A stretch of DNA of 64,000 nt from an uncultured Planktomarina sp. (lineage in GTDB: Bacteria; Pseudomonadota; Alphaproteobacteria; Rhodobacterales; Rhodobacteraceae). The first letter of the stretch is position 1, and the number at the start of each line of letters is the position of its first letter. The stretch spans positions 1 to 64,000 of the forward strand of contig CAJJBZ010000012.1 in NCBI GenBank assembly GCA_905182535.1, read 5' to 3'. The notes beneath the pieces are model-generated. The model searched no databases. It was given only the letters and a program-made list of their open reading frames with translations, and was not told the origin of the DNA. The position numbers were made by a program, and so were the translations under genes. Positions 40,185 to 49,528 of this stretch are shown piece by piece.

Positions 40185-40504
40185 ATGTCTCAATTTTTAA
40201 TCATATATTTTGTACAACCACAGTTTCCCACCGCAGAAGAGGGTAAAGTTCATATGGGCAGATGGATGGACTAGAGGAATGGCTGAGGCGATGTGGTTGT
40301 ACATCTGGCTAAGCCTTGCAACGATCTAAAACGGTTGGCCCTGATAGCGTCTACGATGGAGGCGTCCCCGCCATTAGTATTTTGATTGTTGAAGCTACTA
40401 ACATGGAGGCTGCAGTGGTCATTGCTCAGGCTTATCCCGTTTCCGCGTTTAATGATGGCGATGAGTGGTTGATTGGCTTGCGTGAAGCTTCAAGATTGGC
40501 CTAA
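40185..40504 (+). pseudogene. YCII-domain protein remnant
   Basis: A degraded YCII-related gene. After a good GGGA ribosome binding site it begins MSQFLIIYFVQPQ... and reaches the stop TAG at 40272-40274 after 29 codons, followed by TGA. VVVHLAKP is then found in the same frame, and RSKTVGPDSVYDGG, ILIVEATNMEAAVVIAQAYP in another frame to the stop at 40504. The region needs at least two or three separate corrections. It is more eroded than the other broken genes, so this one may be a true pseudogene. It lies 18 bases behind the frameshifted hydrolase. Confidence 0.75.
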
Positions 40505-40634
40505 CCTTGGGGCTTCATCCAAAATTCTACACTTCGGCTGTGTGATTAACTAAGTGCATAAAATAATAGTAAATTGTGGGTATGCTGGATGTCTTGATCT
40601 TGGCAACCGTAGGAAAACTTGACACAACAGAAAT

Positions 40635-41330
40635 ATGAGCTCTGAACCAATTGTATTCTTGCCAGGCATGATGTGTGATGCGCGGCTGTTTGCCCCTCAA
40701 ATTGACGGGCTATCGCATGAGCGTGCCGTGATGGTGGCACCTGTGCATTTGGGTGAGCGGATAGAGGAGATTGCTAGCACTATATTGGATATGACCCCGC
40801 ATCGGTTTGCCCTATGCGGGCTATCTTTGGGTGGTATAGTAGCGATGGAGATAATTCGTCGCGCCCCGGATCGGGTGAGCCGCCTTTGCCTTATGGATAC
40901 GAACCCTTTGTCTGAAACGCCAGTGCGTGCAGCGGAGCGTGAGCCGCAAATTATTGCGGCGAAGACTGGGCGGCTAGAACAGGTTATGCGCGAGGAGCTG
41001 CTCCCTAACTGTCTGGCTGATAGCCCTTTTAAGGCCCATATTTTTGAGTTGATGGTCGATATGGCATTGTCTTTGGGTCCAGAGGTGTTTGCGCGCCAGT
41101 CTCGCGCCTTGCAGAAACGCCGTGATCAGCAATCCTTGCTATGCAATATAAAATGTCCAACCTTAGTACTCTGTGGTGCGCAGGATCAGATAACATTACC
41201 AAAGCGTCACACATTTATGGCTGAATTGATCGCGCCGGCCGAGCTGGTGGTGATCGAGAATGCTGGCCACCTGCCTACTTTGGAGCAGCCTGAGGCAACC
41301 ATTTCAGCACTCCGGGCTTGGTTGGGATAG
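40635..41330 (+). CDS. Alpha/beta hydrolase
   Basis: A 231-residue alpha/beta hydrolase with oxyanion motif LPGMMCDARLF, nucleophile elbow CGLSLGGIV, probable acid in CGAQDQITLP and catalytic histidine in NAGHLPTLEQP. All catalytic parts are present and in one frame. Substrate unknown; possible relatives include esterases and 3-oxoadipate enol-lactonase-like enzymes. Confidence 0.85.
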   Translation: MSSEPIVFLPGMMCDARLFAPQIDGLSHERAVMVAPVHLGERIEEIASTILDMTPHRFALCGLSLGGIVAMEIIRRAPDRVSRLCLMDTNPLSETPVRAAEREPQIIAAKTGRLEQVMREELLPNCLADSPFKAHIFELMVDMALSLGPEVFARQSRALQKRRDQQSLLCNIKCPTLVLCGAQDQITLPKRHTFMAELIAPAELVVIENAGHLPTLEQPEATISALRAWLG

Positions 41331-41342
41331 TTTTCAAGCTGT

Positions 41343-42419
41343 TTATTTTTTAAGACTGTGTTTCCGAACGCTTTTCACATTTTTGTTTTTGGACTTTTCG
41401 CGCATCCGTCGCTTAGCTAAAATCTTTGTGTTTTCTGCATCCTCTGCGACAAGCTTGAGCCAACGCTGCATGCGAGGCACGTCAATTTTACCACTGGTAA
41501 TAGCTGCTTGAACCGCACAGTCTGGTTCTTTGTCATGGGCGCAATCATTGAATCTGCAATTTTGCCGCAGTGCATGTAGATCTGCGAAGGTTTCTCCCAG
41601 CCCAATGGAGACATCTGTGAGCTGTAATTCTCGCATGCCAGGCGTGTCTAGAACGGCGCAGCCTATTGGCATAATGTGCAGCTGCCGGCCCGTAGTGGTG
41701 TGCCGGCCTTTGTCGTCGGAGGCGCGTACCTCTTGGGTTTCGATTGTTTCATTGCCGGCCAAAGTATTGGCTAAGGTAGATTTTCCAACCCCAGATGAGC
41801 CCAGAAATGCTACGGTTTGGCCGGGTTGGCACCATTGAAACAGATAGCCGCTAGCGGAAGGGTCCCTTGCGTTCAAGGTGACCACGGCCACACGTTTGGA
41901 AATGGCTTGGGCTTCTGAGACAAACTCTACTATATCTTCCGCCAAATCGATTTTAGTTAATACTATGACGGGCGTCACATCCGCCTCGTGGGCCATGGCG
42001 ATGTAACGTTCTAACCGGGCCACGCTGAAATCATTATTGCATGATGATACAATAAAGGCTGTGTCTAAATTCGCTGCGATTAATTGCTCTTTGCGATCAT
42101 GACCCGGTGCGCGACGTTTTATCAGGCTTTTACGCTCCAACAATTGGCTGGAGCGGGGATCTTCTCGGTTGAAGAGCAACCAGTCCCCGACAGTCACATC
42201 GTGGAGCGATGGGATCATTAGGTCAAGATTGGCGCCTTGGATGTGTAGTGTGTTGCGGTGCACCTGAGTAATGCGCACTGGAGGAGATTGTTCTAATTCG
42301 GCGGCCTCCACCTGATCCCAAAAATACGCTCCCCAGCCCAGGTTTCGAAGCTGGCTCGCTGTCTCTGGGATTGCTATGGCATCATCTGTTGGCTTGGCGT
42401 GGGACATGTCGCGCAACAT
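41343..42419 (-). CDS. rsgA: Ribosome small-subunit-dependent GTPase A
   Basis: A 358-residue circularly permuted GTPase that matures the 30S subunit. Motif order is permuted: NxxD-type VLTKIDLAED (G4) comes first, then G1 GSSGVGKSTLAN and G3 DTPGMRELQ. An OB domain lies at the N-terminus, and a zinc-binding C-terminus CRFNDCAHDKEPDC. The ATG at 42419 with AGGAAAG upstream is used; M5 is possible. Confidence 0.92.
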   Translation of the reverse strand: MLRDMSHAKPTDDAIAIPETASQLRNLGWGAYFWDQVEAAELEQSPPVRITQVHRNTLHIQGANLDLMIPSLHDVTVGDWLLFNREDPRSSQLLERKSLIKRRAPGHDRKEQLIAANLDTAFIVSSCNNDFSVARLERYIAMAHEADVTPVIVLTKIDLAEDIVEFVSEAQAISKRVAVVTLNARDPSASGYLFQWCQPGQTVAFLGSSGVGKSTLANTLAGNETIETQEVRASDDKGRHTTTGRQLHIMPIGCAVLDTPGMRELQLTDVSIGLGETFADLHALRQNCRFNDCAHDKEPDCAVQAAITSGKIDVPRMQRWLKLVAEDAENTKILAKRRMREKSKNKNVKSVRKHSLKK

Positions 42420-42635
42420 TTCTTTTTCTTTCCTCAGCGCGTGCCGCGCTCTGCGCTTACAGTGTCACATTTTACACAACCTGTGCCAGTACTCTTCGTT
42501 AGACATTGGCAAAGGTTTCAAAATAATATGTCATAGCCTTCAGGGACTCGAAAATTTTTGATTCTTATCAATGAACTTTACCACCAACAGTCTGATATTA
42601 CTTCTCCTTTCTTTTTGTGCCGCATTTGCATATAG

Positions 42636-42652
42636 TTGCTGCAATGCCGCAA
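42636..42652. promoter_or_regulatory. TGC-rich sequence upstream of phaR, possible PhaR operator
   Basis: TTGCTGCAATGCCGCAA lies 36-52 bases before phaR. PhaR repressors of Paracoccus and Rhodobacter bind TGC-rich CTGC/GCAG-type elements, and autoregulation is known. The match is approximate. Confidence 0.3.
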
Positions 42653-42687
42653 TTTTTTGGTGAGTTGCTGCTACAAAAGGGCTAAAT

Positions 42688-43233
42688 ATGACCGAAAAAA
42701 CCAAACTTCTTTTGATCAAACGCTATGCTAGCCGAAGATTGTACGATACAGAAGCTAGTGATTATGTGACATTAGCTGACATTGCTGGTTTTATTCGTGG
42801 TGGCCGTGAAGTACAAATCATTGACCTGAAATCTGGTGATGATCTAACTCGTCAATATCTACTTCAGATTGTAGCTGACTACGAGAGGCGTGGGGAAAAC
42901 GTTCTACCGGTAGAGGTTTTAACAGACTTGGTCCGCTCTTATGGGAGCCAAGCCACCTCTGTTGTTCCGCAATTTTTAGCTGCAAGCTTTGAGATTTTGC
43001 GTGATGGACAATCCAAGGCGATGGAAAATCTAAATGTGGTCAATCCGGCGGTGGCAATACCAGAGTTTGATATTATGATGGCGCAACAGGAAGCGTTTAT
43101 GAAGGCTATGACGGGTGGGCTTTCAGGATCTACTACGCCTAGCGCTAAGCCTAGTAAAAGTCAGCCGTCGGATGATTTGGCAGATATAAAATCACAATTG
43201 GCGGCTCTGCAGGACAAACTTTCTAAACTATAA
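42688..43233 (+). CDS. phaR: Polyhydroxyalkanoate synthesis repressor PhaR
   Basis: A 181-residue regulator with the PHB/PHA accumulation DNA-binding domain at the N-terminus (LLIKRYASRRLYDTEASDYVTLADIAGFIR) and a PHB-accumulation domain at about 65-105 (QIVADYERRGENVLPVEVL). The C-terminus is a low-complexity linker with a final helix. It senses PHA granules and represses phasin and synthesis genes. No phaC, phaA or phaB gene lies in the window. Confidence 0.92.
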   Translation: MTEKTKLLLIKRYASRRLYDTEASDYVTLADIAGFIRGGREVQIIDLKSGDDLTRQYLLQIVADYERRGENVLPVEVLTDLVRSYGSQATSVVPQFLAASFEILRDGQSKAMENLNVVNPAVAIPEFDIMMAQQEAFMKAMTGGLSGSTTPSAKPSKSQPSDDLADIKSQLAALQDKLSKL

Positions 43234-43244
43234 GCCGGAGCGAA

Positions 43245-43265
43245 GGGCGGGGACGGGCCCCGCCC
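43245..43265. terminator. GC-rich hairpin between convergent phaR and aminotransferase
   Basis: GGGCGGGG (43245-43252), loop ACGGG, CCCCGCCC (43258-43265): a perfect 8-bp stem. No strong T-run follows on either strand, but it sits exactly between two convergent gene ends and probably stops both. Confidence 0.65.
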
Positions 43266-43270
43266 AAAGC

Positions 43271-44638
43271 CTATGCAACCTCGGCGAAGACCTGCTTCAA
43301 GGCCGCCTCAAGCTTTTCAAACATTTCATCGATATGGTTTTCAGTGAAGACAAACGAAGGGCACAAGACGATCGATTGGCCTAAGGGCCTACAAATCAAA
43401 CCGTGATCTGTGCATGTGTTGGCAATCCGCTCGCTCACTGAAAGATTAGATGCAAAGGGCATTTTATTGGATTTATCCTGTACCGCTTCTAAAGCGCCCA
43501 TCAGACCTTTACCGCGAGCCTCGCCAATATTTGGATGTTCTAATAACCGCTGCATGTGGTTTTCAAAGTAAGGAGTTAGCTTTCTTACATTGTCAGCCAG
43601 ACCTTCATTCATAATCACATCAATTGCTTTGAGTGCAATTGCAGATCCAACTGGATGACCTGAAGCTGTGAACCCGTGAGGGAATTCCTCAATAGCTTCA
43701 GAGGCCGCTTGGAGGCGGTTGGTCAGTTCTGGGCCTAAGATTACAGCACCCATTGGGAAATACCCTGCGGTCAAGTTTTTTGAGCTGATGATTGCGTCCG
43801 GTATGAAGTTATATGCTTCGCAGCCCCAAGTGTACCCAGTGCGTCCAAAGCCGCAAATAACCTCATCTGAGATAAGTGGAATGTCGTACTTTTGCAAAAC
43901 GGGTTGTATGGCTTGAAAATACCCTGCGGGGGGTGGGATAACCCCACCAGCCCCAAGAACTGGCTCAGCGAAGAAGCCTCCGATTGTTTCTGAACCTTCG
44001 TCAAGGATCATATCCTCCAGCTCTTTGGCAAGTCTGACGGTAAACTGAGCCTCAGTTTCACCGGGACGACCTTCGCGCCAATAGTGGGGGCAGGTCAGAT
44101 GCAAAAATCCTGGTAGGGGTAGGCCAAAAACTGCATTGTAAGGTTTGCCGGTCATGGAAGCAGAAACCGCAGTCACTCCGTGATAGGCATTTTTGCGAGT
44201 GATGATCTTACGCCGTTCTGTGTTACCTTCTGAGCCATGGAGAAACCAGAGCATTTTGACCATCGTATCATTTGCTTCTGATCCTGAGTTTGTATAAAAA
44301 ACTTTACCAGTGTCAAATGGTGATACTTCCACAAGCTTTTCAGAGAGCATCACAGTTTGATCTGACATGCGCCCAAAAAAGGCATGATAGCCAGGGAAGC
44401 GATCATACTGGTCTTTGGCTGCTTGGGCGATGCCGGCATGGTCAAAACCTGCCACCATATTCCAAAGTCCTGAATTCGCATCGAGGAACTTACGGCCGTG
44501 CACGTCAAATACATAGGGTCCTTCGCCATGTGTTAGGACGGTTGCGCCCCGGCTTTCAATCGTTGGCAAATCGGTGAAGCCGTAGAAGGAATGGGCGTCG
44601 GCCCGAGCTTCCCAGCTGTTGGAAGATTGGTCTTTCAT
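43271..44638 (-). CDS. Class III (omega) aminotransferase, amine/polyamine type
   Basis: A 455-residue PLP enzyme of the class III family, close to putrescine/pyruvate or SpuC-like transaminases. Marks: FYTNSGSEANDTMVKM, ISDEVICGFGRTG and the PLP lysine in SSKNLTAGYFPMGA. It probably moves an amino group from a diamine, gamma-glutamyl diamine or beta-alanine type amine to pyruvate or an oxoacid. ATG at 44638 was chosen because it aligns with the family start; the reading extends to 44776 but the extension looks like noise. It is the last gene of the amine cluster, after a 204-base gap. Confidence 0.87.
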   Translation of the reverse strand: MKDQSSNSWEARADAHSFYGFTDLPTIESRGATVLTHGEGPYVFDVHGRKFLDANSGLWNMVAGFDHAGIAQAAKDQYDRFPGYHAFFGRMSDQTVMLSEKLVEVSPFDTGKVFYTNSGSEANDTMVKMLWFLHGSEGNTERRKIITRKNAYHGVTAVSASMTGKPYNAVFGLPLPGFLHLTCPHYWREGRPGETEAQFTVRLAKELEDMILDEGSETIGGFFAEPVLGAGGVIPPPAGYFQAIQPVLQKYDIPLISDEVICGFGRTGYTWGCEAYNFIPDAIISSKNLTAGYFPMGAVILGPELTNRLQAASEAIEEFPHGFTASGHPVGSAIALKAIDVIMNEGLADNVRKLTPYFENHMQRLLEHPNIGEARGKGLMGALEAVQDKSNKMPFASNLSVSERIANTCTDHGLICRPLGQSIVLCPSFVFTENHIDEMFEKLEAALKQVFAEVA

Positions 44639-44842
44639 TGGGTGACCTTTGATAATTACGGCCGGCGCCTTTGGGCTCTGGCGGGAATATTTTTGGCCAG
44701 AAGTGTTTGGCCGATTAACAGGTGACAAAGCGCTGGTTGGAACGCGGCGGCGCGCCGGCCCACGCCCATTTACCATTGGCTACCGTAAACCAACCGGCGG
44801 TAGTTGCGGTTTTGGGAGATCTGTGGCACGGGCGCATCTGTT

Positions 44843-46147
44843 TCATAGGCCCAGCTTATCGCGCAGAGAGAACCATGTCATTGCTAAAGTCATAATGGGG
44901 CTGCGGAGCGCCTGTCCACCTGGAAAGGCAGGGCCCGGGAGCTTGGACAGCAGATCAAAGCGGGCGGCATTGCCGGCGATGGCTTCTGCGAGCACCAAGC
45001 CCGCAAAACCTGCCAGAGCAATCCCATGGCCGGAGTAACCAGAAGCTGTGAGCTGTTGGTGGCCTACGCGCGCGAACATGGGCAGCCGCGTTGTTGTGAT
45101 GCCAAGGGTGCCGCCCCATGCATGGGTGAGATCGACATCTGCGAGTTGGGGGAATATCTGCGTGAGGGGGCGGCGTACTTTTGCGAAGATATCCTTGGGA
45201 AATTTTGCGCCATAGCTTTCGCCACCGCCAAAGATCAGCCGATTGTCATGGCTCAGGCGGTAGTAATTCAGCACAAAACGGTTGTCGGCTACGGCAATAT
45301 TTTTGGTTAAGACGGATTGTGGATCGGTAAGTGGAGCTGTGGCAGCCAGGTAGTTGTTGATGGGCAGCACCCGCGTGGCCTGCTTATGGTTGAGGCTGCC
45401 ATGATAGCCGTTGGTGGCGTGAACTACATAGCCTGCTTTCACCTGACCGTGCTTAGTGTGTACGATAGACGGCGTTCCGTCTTGGACCTGCTCCACTGCA
45501 CTGTCTTCATATATGATGGTTCCGGCTACTTCGGCTGCCTTAGCCAAGCCAAGAGCGTAGCGCAGAGGGTGTAGGTGTCCAGCGCCCCAATCTAAAATAC
45601 CCCCGCTGTAGCGTGAGGACTTGATTAAGTTTAAAATCGCAGACTTGTCGAGGCATTCAATTTCAGTATAGCCGTAGTGCTTTGCCAAATAATCTGCTTT
45701 AGCATGGCTAGCGTCGCTGTCTTTTTGGCTGAAAGAGGCCTCGGCCACTCCCGGCTTGTAGCCTGATTCAGGAGCATATTGGGCTATCAGGCTACGGGTT
45801 AGAGATTTTGCCTCTTGGGTCATTTCCCACAGCTGATGTGCCGCATCCCTGCCCATAGCTTTTTCTAACTTTTGTTGGTCGTAGTTTAAACCAGAGCCCA
45901 TTTGCCCACCATTGCGTCCGGAAGCTCCAAACCCAACGCGGTGGGCCTCAAGAACTATGACGGTGAAGCCTTTTTGCGCCAGATGTAGGGCAGTGGACAA
46001 TCCTGTAAAACCAGCTCCAATTATACAGACATCGCAGGATACCGGCATATCTAGGCGCGCGCGGCGGGTCGTCTCATCCACGCTTTCGGCGTACCAGCTA
46101 GATGGGTAGGTGGCGCGGCGGTCGTTTGCGTAAAGAAAGTTAGACAT
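44843..46147 (-). CDS. puuB: PuuB-like FAD-dependent amine oxidoreductase
   Basis: A 434-residue D-amino-acid-oxidase/GlpD-type flavoprotein. The FAD-binding motif is CDVCIIGAGFTGLSTALHL at residues about 38-56, and a C-terminal GYSGHGIALAG matches PuuB. It would oxidise gamma-glutamyl-putrescine or a related amine to an aldehyde, releasing peroxide. Its start overlaps the preceding glutamine-synthetase-like gene by eight bases. Confidence 0.87.
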   Translation of the reverse strand: MSNFLYANDRRATYPSSWYAESVDETTRRARLDMPVSCDVCIIGAGFTGLSTALHLAQKGFTVIVLEAHRVGFGASGRNGGQMGSGLNYDQQKLEKAMGRDAAHQLWEMTQEAKSLTRSLIAQYAPESGYKPGVAEASFSQKDSDASHAKADYLAKHYGYTEIECLDKSAILNLIKSSRYSGGILDWGAGHLHPLRYALGLAKAAEVAGTIIYEDSAVEQVQDGTPSIVHTKHGQVKAGYVVHATNGYHGSLNHKQATRVLPINNYLAATAPLTDPQSVLTKNIAVADNRFVLNYYRLSHDNRLIFGGGESYGAKFPKDIFAKVRRPLTQIFPQLADVDLTHAWGGTLGITTTRLPMFARVGHQQLTASGYSGHGIALAGFAGLVLAEAIAGNAARFDLLSKLPGPAFPGGQALRSPIMTLAMTWFSLRDKLGL

Positions 46148-47492
46148 TCAGCAAAAGGTGCTCACGCTCCCAAGGTGATATTACCTGTAGAAACTCACTA
46201 TACTCTGTGCGTTTTACAATGGAATATACCCGGGCAAATTCTGGGTCGAGCACCTCATGCATGCGCTTAGCTTTGTCGAACAAATCAAGAGCAGTGAATA
46301 GGTCGTAGGGAATTGCTTCTTCGCCATCATAGGCATCGCCACGATATTGTTTGTCGGGGCGCTCCTGATCTTCCAGCCCGAGGTAGCAACAGGCTAAAGA
46401 TGCGGCAATACCGAGATAGGGGTTGCAATCCATACCTGCCAAACGATTTTCAATTCTGCGCGCCTGCGGGTCTGACAAGGGAATGCGAATGCCGGTAGTG
46501 CGATTGTCGCGTGCCCATTCAAGGTTAATAGGTGCCGCGTGATCTTTGACGTAGCGCCGGTAGCTATTAACATAAGGTGCCAGCATGGCGATCACTGAGG
46601 GGAGATGGTTTTGTAGGCCGGCGATCATGTGATAGAAAATATCTGTCTCCCCACCCTGTGGGCCGACAAAGATATTTTGCCCTTCTGAATCCAAGAAGGA
46701 ATGGTGGATATGCATAGCGGACCCGGGCTCTTGAGCGATTGGCTTGGCCATGAAAGTGGCAAAACAGTCATGTTTAAGTGCTGCTTCGCGGATCAGGCGT
46801 TTAAAGTAAAACACTTCGTCAGCCAGCTTAACGGGGTCGCCATGTTGGAGATTGATTTCCACTTGGCCGGCACCGCCCTCTTGGGTGATCCCGTCGATTT
46901 CAAAGCCTTGAGCTTCTGCAAAGTCGTAGATATCGTCGATCACTGGGCCATACTCATCCACTGCTGACATGGAATAGGCTTGGCGGCCAGCGGCGGGGCG
47001 GCCAGAGCGGCCCATCATTGGGGTAATAGCCTTAGCTGGATCTATGTTGCGGGCCACCAAAAAAAATTCTAATTCAGGGGCAACAACAGGCTCTAATCCT
47101 TTATCACGAAACAGCTGAACGACACGTTTCAGTACATTACGGGGTGCCGTGGGGATTGGTGTGTCGTCACGGCCATATGCGTCATGTATCACTTGCAAGG
47201 TTACATCTGCTGTCCATGGCGCAGCAGTGGCGGTATCTAGATCTGGCCTTAATATCATGTCTGGTTCGACCCAGCCTTCCTCTCCAGCCGCTTCCGCCCA
47301 TTCGCCTGTAAGTGTTTGAAGAAATATTGAATTAGGCAAGTAAAAATGCTTTTGCTTAGCAAATTTTGACGCGGGCACCGCCTTACCGCGAGCCACACCG
47401 GGAAAGTCTGAAATGACGCACTCCACCTCATCTAGCTGGCGGTCGCCGACATAAGACTTTGCTGCTTCAGGCAAACTATTTTTCCAGTTCAT
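46140..47492 (-). CDS. puuA: Glutamine synthetase-like ligase (PuuA type), copy 2
   Basis: A 450-residue gamma-glutamyl ligase of the GlnA superfamily. Marks include PELEFFLVAR, a metal histidine in MHIHHSFLD, and RIENRLAGMDCNPYLGIAASLACCYLG. It probably couples glutamate to an amine using ATP, as in gamma-glutamylputrescine synthetase. The N-terminal catalytic domain is preceded by a beta-grasp segment (CVISDFPGVARGKAVPASKF). It overlaps the upstream amidotransferase gene (4 bases) and the downstream puuB. Confidence 0.87.
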   Translation of the reverse strand: MNWKNSLPEAAKSYVGDRQLDEVECVISDFPGVARGKAVPASKFAKQKHFYLPNSIFLQTLTGEWAEAAGEEGWVEPDMILRPDLDTATAAPWTADVTLQVIHDAYGRDDTPIPTAPRNVLKRVVQLFRDKGLEPVVAPELEFFLVARNIDPAKAITPMMGRSGRPAAGRQAYSMSAVDEYGPVIDDIYDFAEAQGFEIDGITQEGGAGQVEINLQHGDPVKLADEVFYFKRLIREAALKHDCFATFMAKPIAQEPGSAMHIHHSFLDSEGQNIFVGPQGGETDIFYHMIAGLQNHLPSVIAMLAPYVNSYRRYVKDHAAPINLEWARDNRTTGIRIPLSDPQARRIENRLAGMDCNPYLGIAASLACCYLGLEDQERPDKQYRGDAYDGEEAIPYDLFTALDLFDKAKRMHEVLDPEFARVYSIVKRTEYSEFLQVISPWEREHLLLNV

Positions 47493-48190
47493 GCGAGCAC
47501 CTCAGGTATAAAATTCCCCTTGAAGAAGGCGGCAATATCAGTCGCTATTGCAGTTTCCTGCGTGGGGACATTGGTCATTTGTTCAGCCTGATCCATCAAC
47601 TCGGGTGGATATGAAGTGCTGTCACGGCGTGCACTCACATAGTCGGTAAAGATGGAATTACTGAATTCGGGATGTGGTTGAATTGTGTAGGCTTTCTTGC
47701 CGTAGACTACACCTGCATATTTGCAAAAGTCACTTGTAGCAATCAACTCCGCTCCAGGAGGTAGGGCTGTGACTTGGTCTTGGTGCCAGGCGTTCAGGGT
47801 CACAGTACCATGGGAGCCGAAGTTATAATCCTGACGGCCGATGGCCCAGCCACCATTGAACTTCTCGACTTTTCCACCCAAAGCCTGAGCGATGACTTGG
47901 TGGCCAAAACACACGCCAACCATGGGCCGAGAGCTCGCATAGATGTCTTTGATCAACTCAGTCAGAGGCTTAATAAACGCGTGGTGCTCGTAAGCGCCAT
48001 GTTTTGATCCAGAGATGAGCCAGCCATCGGCCTCAAGTGGAGAGGGGGGGAAGTCTTGATCCACAACGTCCCAGGTTTTAAAATTGAAGTCTTGCCCCTG
48101 CAGTAAGTCTGCAAACATAGCATCAAAATCACCATGTTTGGCTTGAACGTCGTCGGGCGCGTGGCCGCACTGTAAAATGCCAATAAGCAT
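47489..48190 (-). CDS. Class-I glutamine amidotransferase / gamma-glutamyl hydrolase-like
   Basis: A 233-residue class I GATase. The nucleophile is in GVCFGHQVIAQALGG (C), the catalytic histidine in QPHPEFSNS and the acid in the last part of the chain. In this context it may cleave gamma-glutamyl products, playing the part of PuuD, although it is more like the GuaA-type amidotransferase domain than PuuD itself. It overlaps copy 2 of the glutamine-synthetase-like genes and lies 60 bases after copy 1. Confidence 0.83.
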   Translation of the reverse strand: MLIGILQCGHAPDDVQAKHGDFDAMFADLLQGQDFNFKTWDVVDQDFPPSPLEADGWLISGSKHGAYEHHAFIKPLTELIKDIYASSRPMVGVCFGHQVIAQALGGKVEKFNGGWAIGRQDYNFGSHGTVTLNAWHQDQVTALPPGAELIATSDFCKYAGVVYGKKAYTIQPHPEFSNSIFTDYVSARRDSTSYPPELMDQAEQMTNVPTQETAIATDIAAFFKGNFIPEVLA

Positions 48191-48250
48191 AAGACCTCTT
48201 TCAAATATTAGAACAACCTAGGCCTGAATTGTTCAATTGAAAAGACATGA

Positions 48251-49528
48251 TTACGCCGTGTCGACTAGGGCTAAAAGGGCTTCATGGTCTGACATCTTTT
48301 CAAACAAATAGCGCTCTTGAGTCTTAGTCGCTGCGAGATTTTGCAAAATCATTGAGGGTATAAACTTAATCAAGAGCAGACTATCAATCCCCCTTATTGC
48401 GGCAGCTAAATTTGGAAGCAAACCGGGCATTGCTGAAGGTTGAGTATAGGCATTTCCGGTTATGGCCTTGGGTGGCTTGGCTCTGAGCTCAATTCCCTCC
48501 AAGGCAGCACCAAAAATAGCAGCAAACATCAGATATGGGTTTGCATCGCCACCAGCCACCCGATGCTCTATTCGAGTAGCGGCCTTAGGACCGCTTGGAA
48601 TACGTATCGCTACAGTTCGGTTTTCGTAGCCCCAAGTGGCAGAGGTTGGTGCATGCGCACCAATCACAAAACGCTCAAAGCTGTTGGCATAGGGGGCAAA
48701 AAATAATGTGCTGGCTTCAAATGCTTGCAAGCAACCAGCCACGGCTGATTCGAGTTGGCTTTCATCACAGAAAATGTTTTCGCCAACGGCGTCTAACACA
48801 GAGAAATGGGTGTGTAGTCCATTGCCACTTTCTGCTGCAAAAGGTTTGGCCATGAAAGTAGCTGCCATTTTATGGTTGCGGGCAGTGCCTTTGATCAGTT
48901 CCTTAAGTAAAATCACGTTATCAGCAATATGAAGTGCTGGGCCATGGGTCATCGTGACTTCAAACTGTCCAATGCCAGCCTCGCCAGTTATTGTTAGATT
49001 CCCTAGTCCCATCAACTTTGCCCCGTCGGAAACATCGTTGAAAAAGGCGTCAAACCCATCGAGCTCGCGCATTGAAAGGATTTCGGTGCCGGACAAACGC
49101 CGACCTGTCTTTGGGTTAATGGGGGGGGTTAAATTGCCACCATCTTCCAGCAGAAAAAACTCTAATTCACAGGCGGCAATGACGTTCCACCCATGGTCTG
49201 AAAAACGGTTTAATACATTGCTGAGCGCTGTGCGGGGGTCTCCCGCAAATGGGCTGCCATCCTCGTTTTGCATGACCCGAAGATCTAAGGATGCGTCGCC
49301 TGCCACCCATGGAAGTGGAACGAGCTCACGACCTGCTGACGCCATAATGCCGTCTTGATCGCCGCTCTCAAACACAAGTGGTGAAGCCTCAATATCGGCA
49401 CCAAAAATATCAATGTTGAGCGCGGAGAGTGGCATGCGCGTTTGCTTGCCTGCCATACCTGCCGCAACGCGTTTGCCGCGGAGCTGACCGTTTAGATCAA
49501 CAGCTGCAATGCGAAGGGATTTATTCAT
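48251..49528 (-). CDS. Glutamine synthetase-like ligase, copy 1
   Basis: A 425-residue protein of the GlnA superfamily, clearly different from copy 2 (for example GLHTHFSVLDAVGENIF and RIEHRVAGGDANPYLMFAAIFG). ACELEFFLLED carries metal-binding glutamates. Its shorter N-terminus keeps only part of the beta-grasp. Two different ligases flanking one amidotransferase suggests either two amine substrates or two steps. The start overlaps the upstream permease stop by four bases. Confidence 0.83.
   Translation of the reverse strand: MNKSLRIAAVDLNGQLRGKRVAAGMAGKQTRMPLSALNIDIFGADIEASPLVFESGDQDGIMASAGRELVPLPWVAGDASLDLRVMQNEDGSPFAGDPRTALSNVLNRFSDHGWNVIAACELEFFLLEDGGNLTPPINPKTGRRLSGTEILSMRELDGFDAFFNDVSDGAKLMGLGNLTITGEAGIGQFEVTMTHGPALHIADNVILLKELIKGTARNHKMAATFMAKPFAAESGNGLHTHFSVLDAVGENIFCDESQLESAVAGCLQAFEASTLFFAPYANSFERFVIGAHAPTSATWGYENRTVAIRIPSGPKAATRIEHRVAGGDANPYLMFAAIFGAALEGIELRAKPPKAITGNAYTQPSAMPGLLPNLAAAIRGIDSLLLIKFIPSMILQNLAATKTQERYLFEKMSDHEALLALVDTA

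Noticed and set aside
44639-44776. N-terminal extension of the aminotransferase
   Set aside because: The added residues are Arg/Pro-rich with no family similarity; the ATG at 44638 matches the family start.
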